The notes under the pieces were generated by a model. It saw only the letters and a list, made by a program, of their open reading frames with translations. It had not been told where the DNA came from and ran no database searches. Position numbers and translations under genes: made by a program. Shown one piece after another: positions 12,601-27,020 of a DNA stretch of 64,000 nucleotides. Origin of the DNA: Panagrolaimus kolymaensis (Eukaryota > Nematoda > Chromadorea > Rhabditida > Panagrolaimidae); NCBI GenBank assembly GCA_028622995.1, contig JAJQJQ010000098.1:62001-126000 (forward strand), written 5' to 3'. Positions within the stretch are counted from its first letter, which is position 1; each line of letters starts with the position of its first letter.

Positions 12601-14560
12601 TATTTGATTTTTATTAATAGAAAACATATAAAAGTTTGAAGCTGCAGAAATCTCTGCCATCGATTTGGTGGAACAGAACCCAAAAATTAAATTATGAGGT
12701 TTTTTATACTTGTCTAATAAACAAATTTTTTGCATCAAAATATTTGATTTTTATTAATAGAAAACATATAAAAGTTTGAAGCTGCAGAAATCTCTGCCAT
12801 CGATTTGGTGGAACAGAACCCAAAAATTAAATTATGAGGTTTTTTATACTCGTCTAATAAACAAATTTTTTGCATCAAAATATTTGATTTTTATTAATAG
12901 AAAACATATAAAAGTTTGAAGCTGCAGAAATCTCTGCCATCGATTTGGTGGAACAGAACCCAAAAATTAAATTATGAGGTTTTTTATACTCGTCTAATAA
13001 ACAAATTTTTTGCATCAAAATATTTGATTTTTATTAATAGAAAACATATAAAAGTATGAAGCTGCAGAAATCTCTGCCATCGATTTGGTGGAACAGAACC
13101 CAAAAATTAAATTATGAGGTTTTTTATACTCGTCTAATAAACAAATTTTTTGCATCAAAATATTTGATTTTTATTAATAGAAAACATATAAAAGTTTGAA
13201 GCTGCAGAAATCTCTGCCATCGATTTGGTGGAAAAGACCAGAAAAATTAAATTATGAGGTTTTTTATACTCGTCTGATAAACAAATTTTTTGCATCAAAA
13301 TATTTGATTTTTATTAATAGAAAACATATAAAAGTTTGAAGCTGCAGAAATCTCTGCCATCGATTTGGTGGAACAGAACCCAAAAATTAAATTATGAGGT
13401 TTTTTATACTCGTCTGATAAACAAATTTTTTGCATCAAAATATTTGATTTTTATTAATAGAAAACATATAAAAGTTTGAAGCTGCAGAAATCTCTGCCAT
13501 CGATTTGGTGGAACAGAACCCAAAAATTAAATTATGAGGTTTTTTATACTTGTCTAATAAACAAATTTTTTGCAAAAAAATATTTGATTTTTATTAATAG
13601 AAAACATATAAAAGTTTGAAGCTGCAGAAATCTCTGCCATCGATTTGGTGGAACAGAACCCAAAAATTAAATTATGAGGTTTTTTATACTCGTCTAATAA
13701 ACAAATTTTTTGCATCAAAATATTTGATTTTTATTAATAGAAAACATATAAAAGTTTGAAGCTGCAGAAATCTCTGCCATCGATTTGGTGGAACAGAACC
13801 CAAAAATTAAATTATGAGGTTTTTTATACTCGTCTAATAAACAAATTTTTTGCATCAAAATATTTGATTTTTATTAATAGAAAACATATAAAAGTTTGAA
13901 GCTGCAGAAATCTCTGCCATCGATTTGGTGGAACAGAACCCAAAAATTAAATTATGAGGTTTTTTATACTTGTCTAATAAACAAATTTTTTGCAAAAAAA
14001 TATTTGATTTTTATTAATAGAAAACATATAAAAGTTTGAAGCTGCAGAAATCTCTGCCATCGATTTGGTGGAACAGAACCCAAAAATTAAATTATGAGGT
14101 TTTTTATACTCGTCTAATAAACAAATTTTTTGCATCAAAATATTTGATTTTTATTAATAGAAAACATATAAAAGTATGAAGCTGCAGAAATCTCTGCCAT
14201 CGATTTGGTGGAACAGAACCCAAAAATTAAATTAGGAGGTTTTTTATACTCGTCTGATAAACAAATTTTTTGCATCAAAATATTTGATTTTTATTAATAG
14301 AAAACATATAAAAGTTTGAAGCTGCAGAAATCTCTGCCATCGATTTGGTGGAAAAGACCAGAAAAATTAAATTATGAGGTTTTTTATACTCGTCTGATAA
14401 ACAAATTTTTTGCATCAAAATATTTGATTTTTATTAATAGAAAACATATAAAAGTTTGAAGCTGCAGAAATCTCTGCCATCGATTTGGTGGAACAGAACC
14501 CAAAAATTAAATTAGGAGGTTTTTTATACTCGTCTGATAAACAAATTTTTTGCATCAAAA
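12601..14560. repeat. Marker-rich transition block, copy 1
   Basis: Fourteen monomers, mainly Aa, with a distinctive marker set: T111 (12601, 13441 and 13861 monomers), AA at 135-136 (13441, 13861), A36 (13021, 14141) and G95 (14141, 14421). The same markers cluster again at 56141-57960 and hardly anywhere else. The block marks the switch from G116-rich to A116-rich array. Confidence 0.85.
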
Positions 14561-15260
14561 TATTTGATTTTTATTAATAGAAAACATATAAAAGTTTGAA
14601 GCTGCAGAAATCTCTGCCATCGATTTGGTGGAACAGAACCCAAAAATTAAATTATGAGGTTTTTTATACTCGTCTAATAAACAAATTTTTTGCATCAAAA
14701 TATTTGATTTTTATTAATAGAAAACATATAAAAGTTTGAAGCTGCAGAAATCTCTGCCATCGATTTGGTGGAAAAGACCAGAAAAATTAAATTATGAGGT
14801 TTTTTATACTCGTCTGATAAACAAATTTTTTGCATCAAAATATTTGATTTTTATTAATAGAAAACATATAAAAGTTTGAAGCTGCAGAAATCTCTGCCAT
14901 CGATTTGGTGGAACAGAACCCAAAAATTAAATTATGAGGTTTTTTATACTCGTCTAATAAACAAATTTTTTGCATCAAAATATTTGATTTTTATTAATAG
15001 AAAACATATAAAAGTTTGAAGCTGCAGAAATCTCTGCCATCGATTTGGTGGAAAAGACAAGAAAAATTAAATTATGAGGTTTTTTATACTCGTCTGATAA
15101 ACAAATTTTTTGCATCAAAATATTTGATTTTTATTAATAGAAAACATATAAAAGTTTGAAGCTGCAGAAATCTCTGCCATCGATTTGGTGGAACAGAACC
15201 CAAAAATTAAATTATGAGGTTTTTTATACTCGTCTAATAAACAAATTTTTTGCATCAAAA

Positions 15261-15960
15261 TATTTGATTTTTATTAATAGAAAACATATAAAAGTTTGAA
15301 GCTGCAGAAATCTCTGCCATCGATTTGGTGGAAAAGACAAGAAAAATTAAATTATGAGGTTTTTTATACTCGTCTGATAAACAAATTTTTTGCATCAAAA
15401 TATTTGATTTTTATTAATAGAAAACATATAAAAGTTTGAAGCTGCAGAAATCTCTGCCATCGATTTGGTGGAACAGAACCCAAAAATTAAATTATGAGGT
15501 TTTTTATACTCGTCTAATAAACAAATTTTTTGCATCAAAATATTTGATTTTTATTAATAGAAAACATATAAAAGTTTGAAGCTGCAGAAATCTCTGCCAT
15601 CGATTTGGTGGAACAGAACCCAAAAATTAAATTATGAGGTTTTTTATACTCGTCTAATAAACAAATTTTTTGCATCAAAATATTTGATTTTTATTAATAG
15701 AAAACATATAAAAGTTTGAAGCTGCAGAAATCTCTGCCATCGATTTGGTGGAAAAGACCAGAAAAATTAAATTATGAGGTTTTTTATACTCGTGTAATAA
15801 ACAAATTTTTTGCATCAAAATATTTGATTTTTATTAATAGAAAACATATAAAAGTTTGAAGCTGCAGAAATCTCAGCCATCGATTTGGTGGAACAGAACC
15901 CAAAAATTAAATTATGAGGTTTTTTATACTCGTGTAATAAACAAATTTTTTGCATCAAAA
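15261..15960. repeat. Five-monomer segment repeated at 17221-17920
   Basis: Bg, Aa, Aa, C*, A* occurs here and again 1960 bp downstream. The last monomer here has a private A55 not seen in the other copy. The 14-monomer offset equals that of the 5461/7421 duplication, though the content differs. Confidence 0.7.
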
Positions 15961-16380
15961 TATTTGATTTTTATTAATAGAAAACATATAAAAGTTTGAA
16001 GCTGCAGAAATCTCTGCCATCGATTTGGTGGAAAAGACCAGAAAAATTAAATTATGAGGTTTTTTATACTCGTCTAATAAACAAATTTTTTGCATCAAAA
16101 TATTTGATTTTTATTAATAGAAAACATATAAAAGTTTGAAGCTGCAGAAATCTCTGCCATCGATTTGGTGGAAAAGACAAGAAAAATTAAATTATGAGGT
16201 TTTTTATACTCGTCTGATAAACAAATTTTTTGCATCAAAATATTTGATTTTTATTAATAGAAAACATATAAAAGTTTGAAGCTGCAGAAATCTCTGCCAT
16301 CGATTTGGTGGAACAGAACCCAAAAATTAAATTATGAGGTTTTTTATACTCGTCTGATAAACAAATTTTTTGCATCAAAA
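15541..16380. repeat. Six-monomer segment shared with 28981-29820
   Basis: Aa, C*, A*, Ca, Bg, Ag appears in the same order at 28981-29820, 96 monomers away. C* is rare (15681, 17641, 18061, 29121 and 59101 monomers), so the shared string suggests duplication or exchange inside the domain. Confidence 0.65.
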
Positions 16381-19300
16381 TATTTGATTTTTATTAATAG
16401 AAAACATATAAAAGTTTGAAGCTGCAGAAATCTCTGCCATCGATTTGGTGGAACAGAACCCAAAAATTAAATTATGAGGTTTTTTATACTCGTGTAATAA
16501 ACAAATTTTTTGCATCAAAATATTTGATTTTTATTAATAGAAAACATATAAAAGTTTGAAGCTGCAGAAATCTCTGCCATCGATTTGGTGGAACAGAACC
16601 CAAAAATTAAATTATGAGGTTTTTTATACTCGTGTAATAAACAAATTTTTTGCATCAAAATATTTGATTTTTATTAATAGAAAACATATAAAAGTTTGAA
16701 GCTGCAGAAATCTCTGCCATCGATTTGGTGGAAAAGACAAGAAAAATTAAATTATGAGGTTTTTTATACTCGTCTAATAAACAAATTTTTTGCATCAAAA
16801 TATTTGATTTTTATTAATAGAAAACATATAAAAGTTTGAAGCTGCAGAAATCTCTGCCATCGATTTGGTGGAAAAGACAAGAAAAATTAAATTATGAGGT
16901 TTTTTATACTCGTCTGATAAACAAATTTTTTGCATCAAAATATTTGATTTTTATTAATAGAAAACATATAAAAGTTTGAAGCTGCAGAAATCTCTGCCAT
17001 CGATTTGGTGGAACAGAACCCAAAAATTAAATTATGAGGTTTTTTATACTCGTCTGATAAACAAATTTTTTGCATCAAAATATTTGATTTTTATTAATAG
17101 AAAACATATAAAAGTTTGAAGCTGCAGAAATCTCTGCCATCGATTTGGTGGAACAGAACCCAAAAATTAAATTATGAGGTTTTTTATACTCGTCTAATAA
17201 ACAAATTTTTTGCATCAAAATATTTGATTTTTATTAATAGAAAACATATAAAAGTTTGAAGCTGCAGAAATCTCTGCCATCGATTTGGTGGAAAAGACAA
17301 GAAAAATTAAATTATGAGGTTTTTTATACTCGTCTGATAAACAAATTTTTTGCATCAAAATATTTGATTTTTATTAATAGAAAACATATAAAAGTTTGAA
17401 GCTGCAGAAATCTCTGCCATCGATTTGGTGGAACAGAACCCAAAAATTAAATTATGAGGTTTTTTATACTCGTCTAATAAACAAATTTTTTGCATCAAAA
17501 TATTTGATTTTTATTAATAGAAAACATATAAAAGTTTGAAGCTGCAGAAATCTCTGCCATCGATTTGGTGGAACAGAACCCAAAAATTAAATTATGAGGT
17601 TTTTTATACTCGTCTAATAAACAAATTTTTTGCATCAAAATATTTGATTTTTATTAATAGAAAACATATAAAAGTTTGAAGCTGCAGAAATCTCTGCCAT
17701 CGATTTGGTGGAAAAGACCAGAAAAATTAAATTATGAGGTTTTTTATACTCGTGTAATAAACAAATTTTTTGCATCAAAATATTTGATTTTTATTAATAG
17801 AAAACATATAAAAGTTTGAAGCTGCAGAAATCTCTGCCATCGATTTGGTGGAACAGAACCCAAAAATTAAATTATGAGGTTTTTTATACTCGTGTAATAA
17901 ACAAATTTTTTGCATCAAAATATTTGATTTTTATTAATAGAAAACATATAAAAGTTTGAAGCTGCAGAAATCTCTGCCATCGATTTGGTGGAACAGAACC
18001 CAAAAATTAAATTATGAGGTTTTTTATACTCGTCTAATAAACAAATTTTTTGCATCAAAATATTTGATTTTTATTAATAGAAAACATATAAAAGTTTGAA
18101 GCTGCAGAAATCTCTGCCATCGATTTGGTGGAAAAGACCAGAAAAATTAAATTATGAGGTTTTTTATACTCGTGTAATAAACAAATTTTTTGCATCAAAA
18201 TATTTGATTTTTATTAATAGAAAACATATAAAAGTTTGAAGCTGCAGAAATCTCTGCCATCGATTTGGTGGAAAAGACAAGAAAAATTAAATTATGAGGT
18301 TTTTTATACTCGTCTGATAAACAAATTTTTTGCATCAAAATATTTGATTTTTATTAATAGAAAACATATAAAAGTTTGAAGCTGCAGAAATCTCTGCCAT
18401 CGATTTGGTGGAAAAGACAAGAAAAATTAAATTATGAGGTTTTTTATACTCGTCTGATAAACAAATTTTTTGCATCAAAATATTTGATTTTTATTAATAG
18501 AAAACATATAAAAGTTTGAAGCTGCAGAAATCTCTGCCATCGATTTGGTGGAAAAGACAAGAAAAATTAAATTATGAGGTTTTTTATACTCGTCTAATAA
18601 ACAAATTTTTTGCATCAAAATATTTGATTTTTATTAATAGAAAACATATAAAAGTTTGAAGCTGCAGAAATCTCTGCCATCGATTTGGTGGAACAGAACC
18701 CAAAAATTAAATTATGAGGTTTTTTATACTCGTCTAATAAACAAATTTTTTGCATCAAAATATTTGATTTTTATTAATAGAAAACATATAAAAGTTTGAA
18801 GCTGCAGAAATCTCTGCCATCGATTTGGTGGAACAGAACCCAAAAATTAAATTATGAGGTTTTTTATACTCGTCTGATAAACAAATTTTTTGCATCAAAA
18901 TATTTGATTTTTATTAATAGAAAACATATAAAAGTTTGAAGCTGCAGAAATCTCTGCCATCGATTTGGTGGAACAGAACCCAAAAATTAAATTATGAGGT
19001 TTTTTATACTCGTCTAATAAACAAATTTTTTGCATCAAAATATTTGATTTTTATTAATAGAAAACATATAAAAGTTTGAAGCTGCAGAAATCTCTGCCAT
19101 CGATTTGGTGGAAAAGACAAGAAAAATTAAATTATGAGGTTTTTTATACTCGTCTGATAAACAAATTTTTTGCATCAAAATATTTGATTTTTATTAATAG
19201 AAAACATATAAAAGTTTGAAGCTGCAGAAATCTCTGCCATCGATTTGGTGGAACAGAACCCAAAAATTAAATTATGAGGTTTTTTATACTCGTCTAATAA

Positions 19301-22300
19301 ACAAATTTTTTGCATCAAAATATTTGATTTTTATTAATAGAAAACATATAAAAGTTTGAAGCTGCAGAAATCTCTGCCATCGATTTGGTGGAAAAGACAA
19401 GAAAAATTAAATTATGAGGTTTTTTATACTCGTCTGATAAACAAATTTTTTGCATCAAAATATTTGATTTTTATTAATAGAAAACATATAAAAGTTTGAA
19501 GCTGCAGAAATCTCTGCCATCGATTTGGTGGAACAGAACCCAAAAATTAAATTATGAGGTTTTTTATACTCGTCTAATAAACAAATTTTTTGCATCAAAA
19601 TATTTGATTTTTATTAATAGAAAACATATAAAAGTTTGAAGCTGCAGAAATCTCTGCCATCGATTTGGTGGAACAGAACCCAAAAATTAAATTATGAGGT
19701 TTTTTATACTCGTCTAATAAACAAATTTTTTGCATCAAAATATTTGATTTTTATTAATAGAAAACATATAAAAGTTTGAAGCTGCAGAAATCTCTGCCAT
19801 CGATTTGGTGGAAAAGACAAGAAAAATTAAATTATGAGGTTTTTTATACTCGTCTGATAAACAAATTTTTTGCATCAAAATATTTGATTTTTATTAATAG
19901 AAAACATATAAAAGTTTGAAGCTGCAGAAATCTCTGCCATCGATTTGGTGGAAAAGACAAGAAAAATTAAATTATGAGGTTTTTTATACTCGTCTAATAA
20001 ACAAATTTTTTGCATCAAAATATTTGATTTTTATTAATAGAAAACATATAAAAGTTTGAAGCTGCAGAAATCTCTGCCATCGATTTGGTGGAACAGAACC
20101 CAAAAATTAAATTATGAGGTTTTTTATACTCGTCTAATAAACAAATTTTTTGCATCAAAATATTTGATTTTTATTAATAGAAAACATATAAAAGTTTGAA
20201 GCTGCAGAAATCTCTGCCATCGATTTGGTGGAAAAGACAAGAAAAATTAAATTATGAGGTTTTTTATACTCGTCTGATAAACAAATTTTTTGCATCAAAA
20301 TATTTGATTTTTATTAATAGAAAACATATAAAAGTTTGAAGCTGCAGAAATCTCTGCCATCGATTTGGTGGAACAGAACCCAAAAATTAAATTATGAGGT
20401 TTTTTATACTCGTCTAATAAACAAATTTTTTGCATCAAAATATTTGATTTTTATTAATAGAAAACATATAAAAGTTTGAAGCTGCAGAAATCTCTGCCAT
20501 CGATTTGGTGGAAAAGACAAGAAAAATTAAATTATGAGGTTTTTTATACTCGTCTGATAAACAAATTTTTTGCATCAAAATATTTGATTTTTATTAATAG
20601 AAAACATATAAAAGTTTGAAGCTGCAGAAATCTCTGCCATCGATTTGGTGGAAAAGACAAGAAAAATTAAATTATGAGGTTTTTTATACTCGTCTAATAA
20701 ACAAATTTTTTGCATCAAAATATTTGATTTTTATTAATAGAAAACATATAAAAGTTTGAAGCTGCAGAAATCTCTGCCATCGATTTGGTGGAAAAGACAA
20801 GAAAAATTAAATTATGAGGTTTTTTATACTCGTCTGATAAACAAATTTTTTGCATCAAAATATTTGATTTTTATTAATAGAAAACATATAAAAGTTTGAA
20901 GCTGCAGAAATCTCTGCCATCGATTTGGTGGAAAAGACAAGAAAAATTAAATTATGAGGTTTTTTATACTCGTCTGATAAACAAATTTTTTGCATCAAAA
21001 TATTTGATTTTTATTAATAGAAAACATATAAAAGTTTGAAGCTGCAGAAATCTCTGCCATCGATTTGGTGGAACAGAACCCAAAAATTAAATTATGAGGT
21101 TTTTTATACTCGTCTAATAAACAAATTTTTTGCATCAAAATATTTGATTTTTATTAATAGAAAACATATAAAAGTTTGAAGCTGCAGAAATCTCTGCCAT
21201 CGATTTGGTGGAAAAGACAAGAAAAATTAAATTATGAGGTTTTTTATACTCGTCTAATAAACAAATTTTTTGCATCAAAATATTTGATTTTTATTAATAG
21301 AAAACATATAAAAGTTTGAAGCTGCAGAAATCTCTGCCATCGATTTGGTGGAAAAGACAAGAAAAATTAAATTATGAGGTTTTTTATACTCGTCTAATAA
21401 ACAAATTTTTTGCATCAAAATATTTGATTTTTATTAATAGAAAACATATAAAAGTTTGAAGCTGCAGAAATCTCTGCCATCGATTTGGTGGAAAAGACAA
21501 GAAAAATTAAATTATGAGGTTTTTTATACTCGTCTAATAAACAAATTTTTTGCATCAAAATATTTGATTTTTATTAATAGAAAACATATAAAAGTTTGAA
21601 GCTGCAGAAATCTCTGCCATCGATTTGGTGGAAAAGACAAGAAAAATTAAATTATGAGGTTTTTTATACTCGTCTAATAAACAAATTTTTTGCATCAAAA
21701 TATTTGATTTTTATTAATAGAAAACATATAAAAGTTTGAAGCTGCAGAAATCTCTGCCATCGATTTGGTGGAAAAGACAAGAAAAATTTAATTATGAGGT
21801 TTTTTATACTCGTCTAATAAACAAATTTTTTGCATCAAAATATTTGATTTTTATTAATAGAAAACATATAAAAGTTTGAAGCTGCAGAAATCTCTGCCAT
21901 CGATTTGGTGGAAAAGACAAGAAAAATTAAATTATGAGGTTTTTTATACTCGTCTGATAAACAAATTTTTTGCATCAAAATATTTGATTTTTATTAATAG
22001 AAAACATATAAAAGTTTGAAGCTGCAGAAATCTCTGCCATCGATTTGGTGGAACAGAACCCAAAAATTAAATTATGAGGTTTTTTATACTCGTCTAATAA
22101 ACAAATTTTTTGCATCAAAATATTTGATTTTTATTAATAGAAAACATATAAAAGTTTGAAGCTGCAGAAATCTCTGCCATCGATTTGGTGGAACAGAACC
22201 CAAAAATTAAATTATGAGGTTTTTTATACTCGTCTGATAAACAAATTTTTTGCATCAAAATATTTGATTTTTATTAATAGAAAACATATAAAAGTTTGAA

Positions 22301-24780
22301 GCTGCAGAAATCTCTGCCATCGATTTGGTGGAAAAGACAAGAAAAATTAAATTATGAGGTTTTTTATACTCGTCTGATAAACAAATTTTTTGCATCAAAA
22401 TATTTGATTTTTATTAATAGAAAACATATAAAAGTTTGAAGCTGCAGAAATCTCTGCCATCGATTTGGTGGAACAGAACCCAAAAATTAAATTATGAGGT
22501 TTTTTATACTCGTCTAATAAACAAATTTTTTGCATCAAAATATTTGATTTTTATTAATAGAAAACATATAAAAGTTTGAAGCTGCAGAAATCTCTGCCAT
22601 CGATTTGGTGGAAAAGACAAGAAAAATTAAATTATGAGGTTTTTTATACTCGTCTAATAAACAAATTTTTTGCATCAAAATATTTGATTTTTATTAATAG
22701 AAAACATATAAAAGTTTGAAGCTGCAGAAATCTCTGCCATCGATTTGGTGGAAAAGACAAGAAAAATTAAATTATGAGGTTTTTTATACTCGTCTGATAA
22801 ACAAATTTTTTGCATCAAAATATTTGATTTTTATTAATAGAAAACATATAAAAGTTTGAAGCTGCAGAAATCTCTGCCATCGATTTGGTGGAACAGAACC
22901 CAAAAATTAAATTATGAGGTTTTTTATACTCGTCTAATAAACAAATTTTTTGCATCAAAATATTTGATTTTTATTAATAGAAAACATATAAAAGTTTGAA
23001 GCTGCAGAAATCTCTGCCATCGATTTGGTGGAAAAGACAAGAAAAATTAAATTATGAGGTTTTTTATACTCGTCTGATAAACAAATTTTTTGCATCAAAA
23101 TATTTGATTTTTATTAATAGAAAACATATAAAAGTTTGAAGCTGCAGAAATCTCTGCCATCGATTTGGTGGAACAGAAACCAAAAATTAAATTATGAGGT
23201 TTTTTATACTCGTCTAATAAACAAATTTTTTGCATCAAAATATTTGATTTTTATTAATAGAAAACATATAAAAGTTTGAAGCTGCAGAAATCTCTGCCAT
23301 CGATTTGGTGGAAAAGACAAGAAAAATTAAATTATGAGGTTTTTTATACTCGTCTAATAAACAAATTTTTTGCATCAAAATATTTGATTTTTATTAATAG
23401 AAAACATATAAAAGTTTGAAGCTGCAGAAATCTCTGCCATCGATTTGGTGGAAAAGACAAGAAAAATTAAATTATGAGGTTTTTTATACTCGTCTGATAA
23501 ACAAATTTTTTGCATCAAAATATTTGATTTTTATTAATAGAAAACATATAAAAGTTTGAAGCTGCAGAAATCTCTGCCATCGATTTGGTGGAACAGAACC
23601 CAAAAATTAAATTATGAGGTTTTTTATACTCGTCTAATAAACAAATTTTTTGCATCAAAATATTTGATTTTTATTAATAGAAAACATATAAAAGTTTGAA
23701 GCTGCAGAAATCTCTGCCATCGATTTGGTGGAACAGAACCCAAAAATTAAATTATGAGGTTTTTTATACTCGTCTGATAAACAAATTTTTTGCATCAAAA
23801 TATTTGATTTTTATTAATAGAAAACATATAAAAGTTTGAAGCTGCAGAAATCTCTGCCATCGATTTGGTGGAACAGAACCCAAAAATTAAATTATGAGGT
23901 TTTTTATACTCGTCTAATAAACAAATTTTTTGCATCAAAATATTTGATTTTTATTAATAGAAAACATATAAAAGTTTGAAGCTGCAGAAATCTCTGCCAT
24001 CGATTTGGTGGAAAAGACAAGAAAAATTAAATTATGAGGTTTTTTATACTCGTGTAATAAACAAATTTTTTGCATCAAAATATTTGATTTTTATTAATAG
24101 AAAACATATAAAAGTTTGAAGCTGCAGAAATCTCTGCCATCGATTTGGTGGAACAGAACCCAAAAATTAAATTATGAGGTTTTTTATACTCGTCTGATAA
24201 ACAAATTTTTTGCATCAAAATATTTGATTTTTATTAATAGAAAACATATAAAAGTTTGAAGCTGCAGAAATCTCTGCCATCGATTTGGTGGAACAGAACC
24301 CAAAAATTAAATTATGAGGTTTTTTATACTCGTCTAATAAACAAATTTTTTGCATCAAAATATTTGATTTTTATTAATAGAAAACATATAAAAGTTTGAA
24401 GCTGCAGAAATCTCTGCCATCGATTTGGTGGAAAAGACAAGAAAAATTAAATTATGAGGTTTTTTATACTCGTCTAATAAACAAATTTTTTGCATCAAAA
24501 TATTTGATTTTTATTAATAGAAAACATATAAAAGTTTGAAGCTGCAGAAATCTCTGCCATCGATTTGGTGGAACAGAACCCAAAAATTAAATTATGAGGT
24601 TTTTTATACTCGTCTAATAAACAAATTTTTTGCATCAAAATATTTGATTTTTATTAATAGAAAACATATAAAAGTTTGAAGCTGCAGAAATCTCTGCCAT
24701 CGATTTGGTGGAAAAGACAAGAAAAATTAAATTATGAGGTTTTTTATACTCGTCTAATAAACAAATTTTTTGCATCAAAA

Positions 24781-27020
24781 TATTTGATTTTTATTAATAG
24801 AAAACATATAAAAGTTTGAAGCTGCAGAAATCTCTGCCATCGATTTGGTGGAAAAGACAAGAAAAATTAAATTATGAGGTTTTTTATACTCGTGTAATAA
24901 ACAAATTTTTTGCATCAAAATATTTGATTTTTATTAATAGAAAACATATAAAAGTTTGAAGCTGCAGAAATCTCTGCCATCGATTTGGTGGAACAGAACC
25001 CAAAAATTAAATTATGAGGTTTTTTATACTCGTCTGATAAACAAATTTTTTGCATCAAAATATTTGATTTTTATTAATAGAAAACATATAAAAGTTTGAA
25101 GCTGCAGAAATCTCTGCCATCGATTTGGTGGAACAGAACCCAAAAATTAAATTATGAGGTTTTTTATACTCGTCTAATAAACAAATTTTTTGCATCAAAA
25201 TATTTGATTTTTATTAATAGAAAACATATAAAAGTTTGAAGCTGCAGAAATCTCTGCCATCGATTTGGTGGAAAAGACAAGAAAAATTAAATTATGAGGT
25301 TTTTTATACTCGTCTAATAAACAAATTTTTTGCATCAAAATATTTGATTTTTATTAATAGAAAACATATAAAAGTTTGAAGCTGCAGAAATCTCTGCCAT
25401 CGATTTGGTGGAAAAGACAAGAAAAATTAAATTATGAGGTTTTTTATACTCGTCTGATAAACAAATTTTTTGCATCAAAATATTTGATTTTTATTAATAG
25501 AAAACATATAAAAGTTTGAAGCTGCAGAAATCTCTGCCATCGATTTGGTGGAACAGAACCCAAAAATTAAATTATGAGGTTTTTTATACTCGTCTAATAA
25601 ACAAATTTTTTGCATCAAAATATTTGATTTTTATTAATAGAAAACATATAAAAGTTTGAAGCTGCAGAAATCTCTGCCATCGATTTGGTGGAAAAGACAA
25701 GAAAAATTAAATTATGAGGTTTTTTATACTCGTCTAATAAACAAATTTTTTGCATCAAAATATTTGATTTTTATTAATAGAAAACATATAAAAGTTTGAA
25801 GCTGCAGAAATCTCTGCCATCGATTTGGTGGAACAGAACCCAAAAATTAAATTATGAGGTTTTTTATACTCGTCTAATAAACAAATTTTTTGCATCAAAA
25901 TATTTGATTTTTATTAATAGAAAACATATAAAAGTTTGAAGCTGCAGAAATCTCTGCCATCGATTTGGTGGAAAAGACAAGAAAAATTAAATTATGAGGT
26001 TTTTTATACTCGTGTAATAAACAAATTTTTTGCATCAAAATATTTGATTTTTATTAATAGAAAACATATAAAAGTTTGAAGCTGCAGAAATCTCTGCCAT
26101 CGATTTGGTGGAACAGAACCCAAAAATTAAATTATGAGGTTTTTTATACTCGTCTGATAAACAAATTTTTTGCATCAAAATATTTGATTTTTATTAATAG
26201 AAAACATATAAAAGTTTGAAGCTGCAGAAATCTCTGCCATCGATTTGGTGGAACAGAACCCAAAAATTAAATTATGAGGTTTTTTATACTCGTCTAATAA
26301 ACAAATTTTTTGCATCAAAATATTTGATTTTTATTAATAGAAAACATATAAAAGTTTGAAGCTGCAGAAATCTCTGCCATCGATTTGGTGGAAAAGACAA
26401 GAAAAATTAAATTATGAGGTTTTTTATACTCGTCTAATAAACAAATTTTTTGCATCAAAATATTTGATTTTTATTAATAGAAAACATATAAAAGTTTGAA
26501 GCTGCAGAAATCTCTGCCATCGATTTGGTGGAAAAGACAAGAAAAATTAAATTATGAGGTTTTTTATACTCGTCTGATAAACAAATTTTTTGCATCAAAA
26601 TATTTGATTTTTATTAATAGAAAACATATAAAAGTTTGAAGCTGCAGAAATCTCTGCCATCGATTTGGTGGAACAGAACCCAAAAATTAAATTATGAGGT
26701 TTTTTATACTCGTCTAATAAACAAATTTTTTGCATCAAAATATTTGATTTTTATTAATAGAAAACATATAAAAGTTTGAAGCTGCAGAAATCTCTGCCAT
26801 CGATTTGGTGGAAAAGACAAGAAAAATTAAATTATGAGGTTTTTTATACTCGTCTAATAAACAAATTTTTTGCATCAAAATATTTGATTTTTATTAATAG
26901 AAAACATATAAAAGTTTGAAGCTGCAGAAATCTCTGCCATCGATTTGGTGGAACAGAACCCAAAAATTAAATTATGAGGTTTTTTATACTCGTCTAATAA
27001 ACAAATTTTTTGCATCAAAA
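24781..27020. repeat. 8-monomer (1120-bp) higher-order repeat, two full copies
   Basis: The unit B*, Ag, Aa, Ba, Bg, Aa, Ba, Aa occupies 24781-25900 and 25901-27020 with the same class and site-116 state at all eight positions. A third copy starts at 27021 (B*, Ag, Aa, Ba) and then departs. A shortened relative lies just upstream at 23941-24780 (B*, Ag, Aa, Ba, Aa, Ba). B* anchors the unit and is otherwise found only at 28841. Confidence 0.9.

Noticed and set aside
14231..14240. TTAGG telomere-like motif (also near 14511, 57071 and 57631)
   Set aside because: It is a single TTAGG made by the G95 substitution, not a tandem run, so it gives no telomere evidence.
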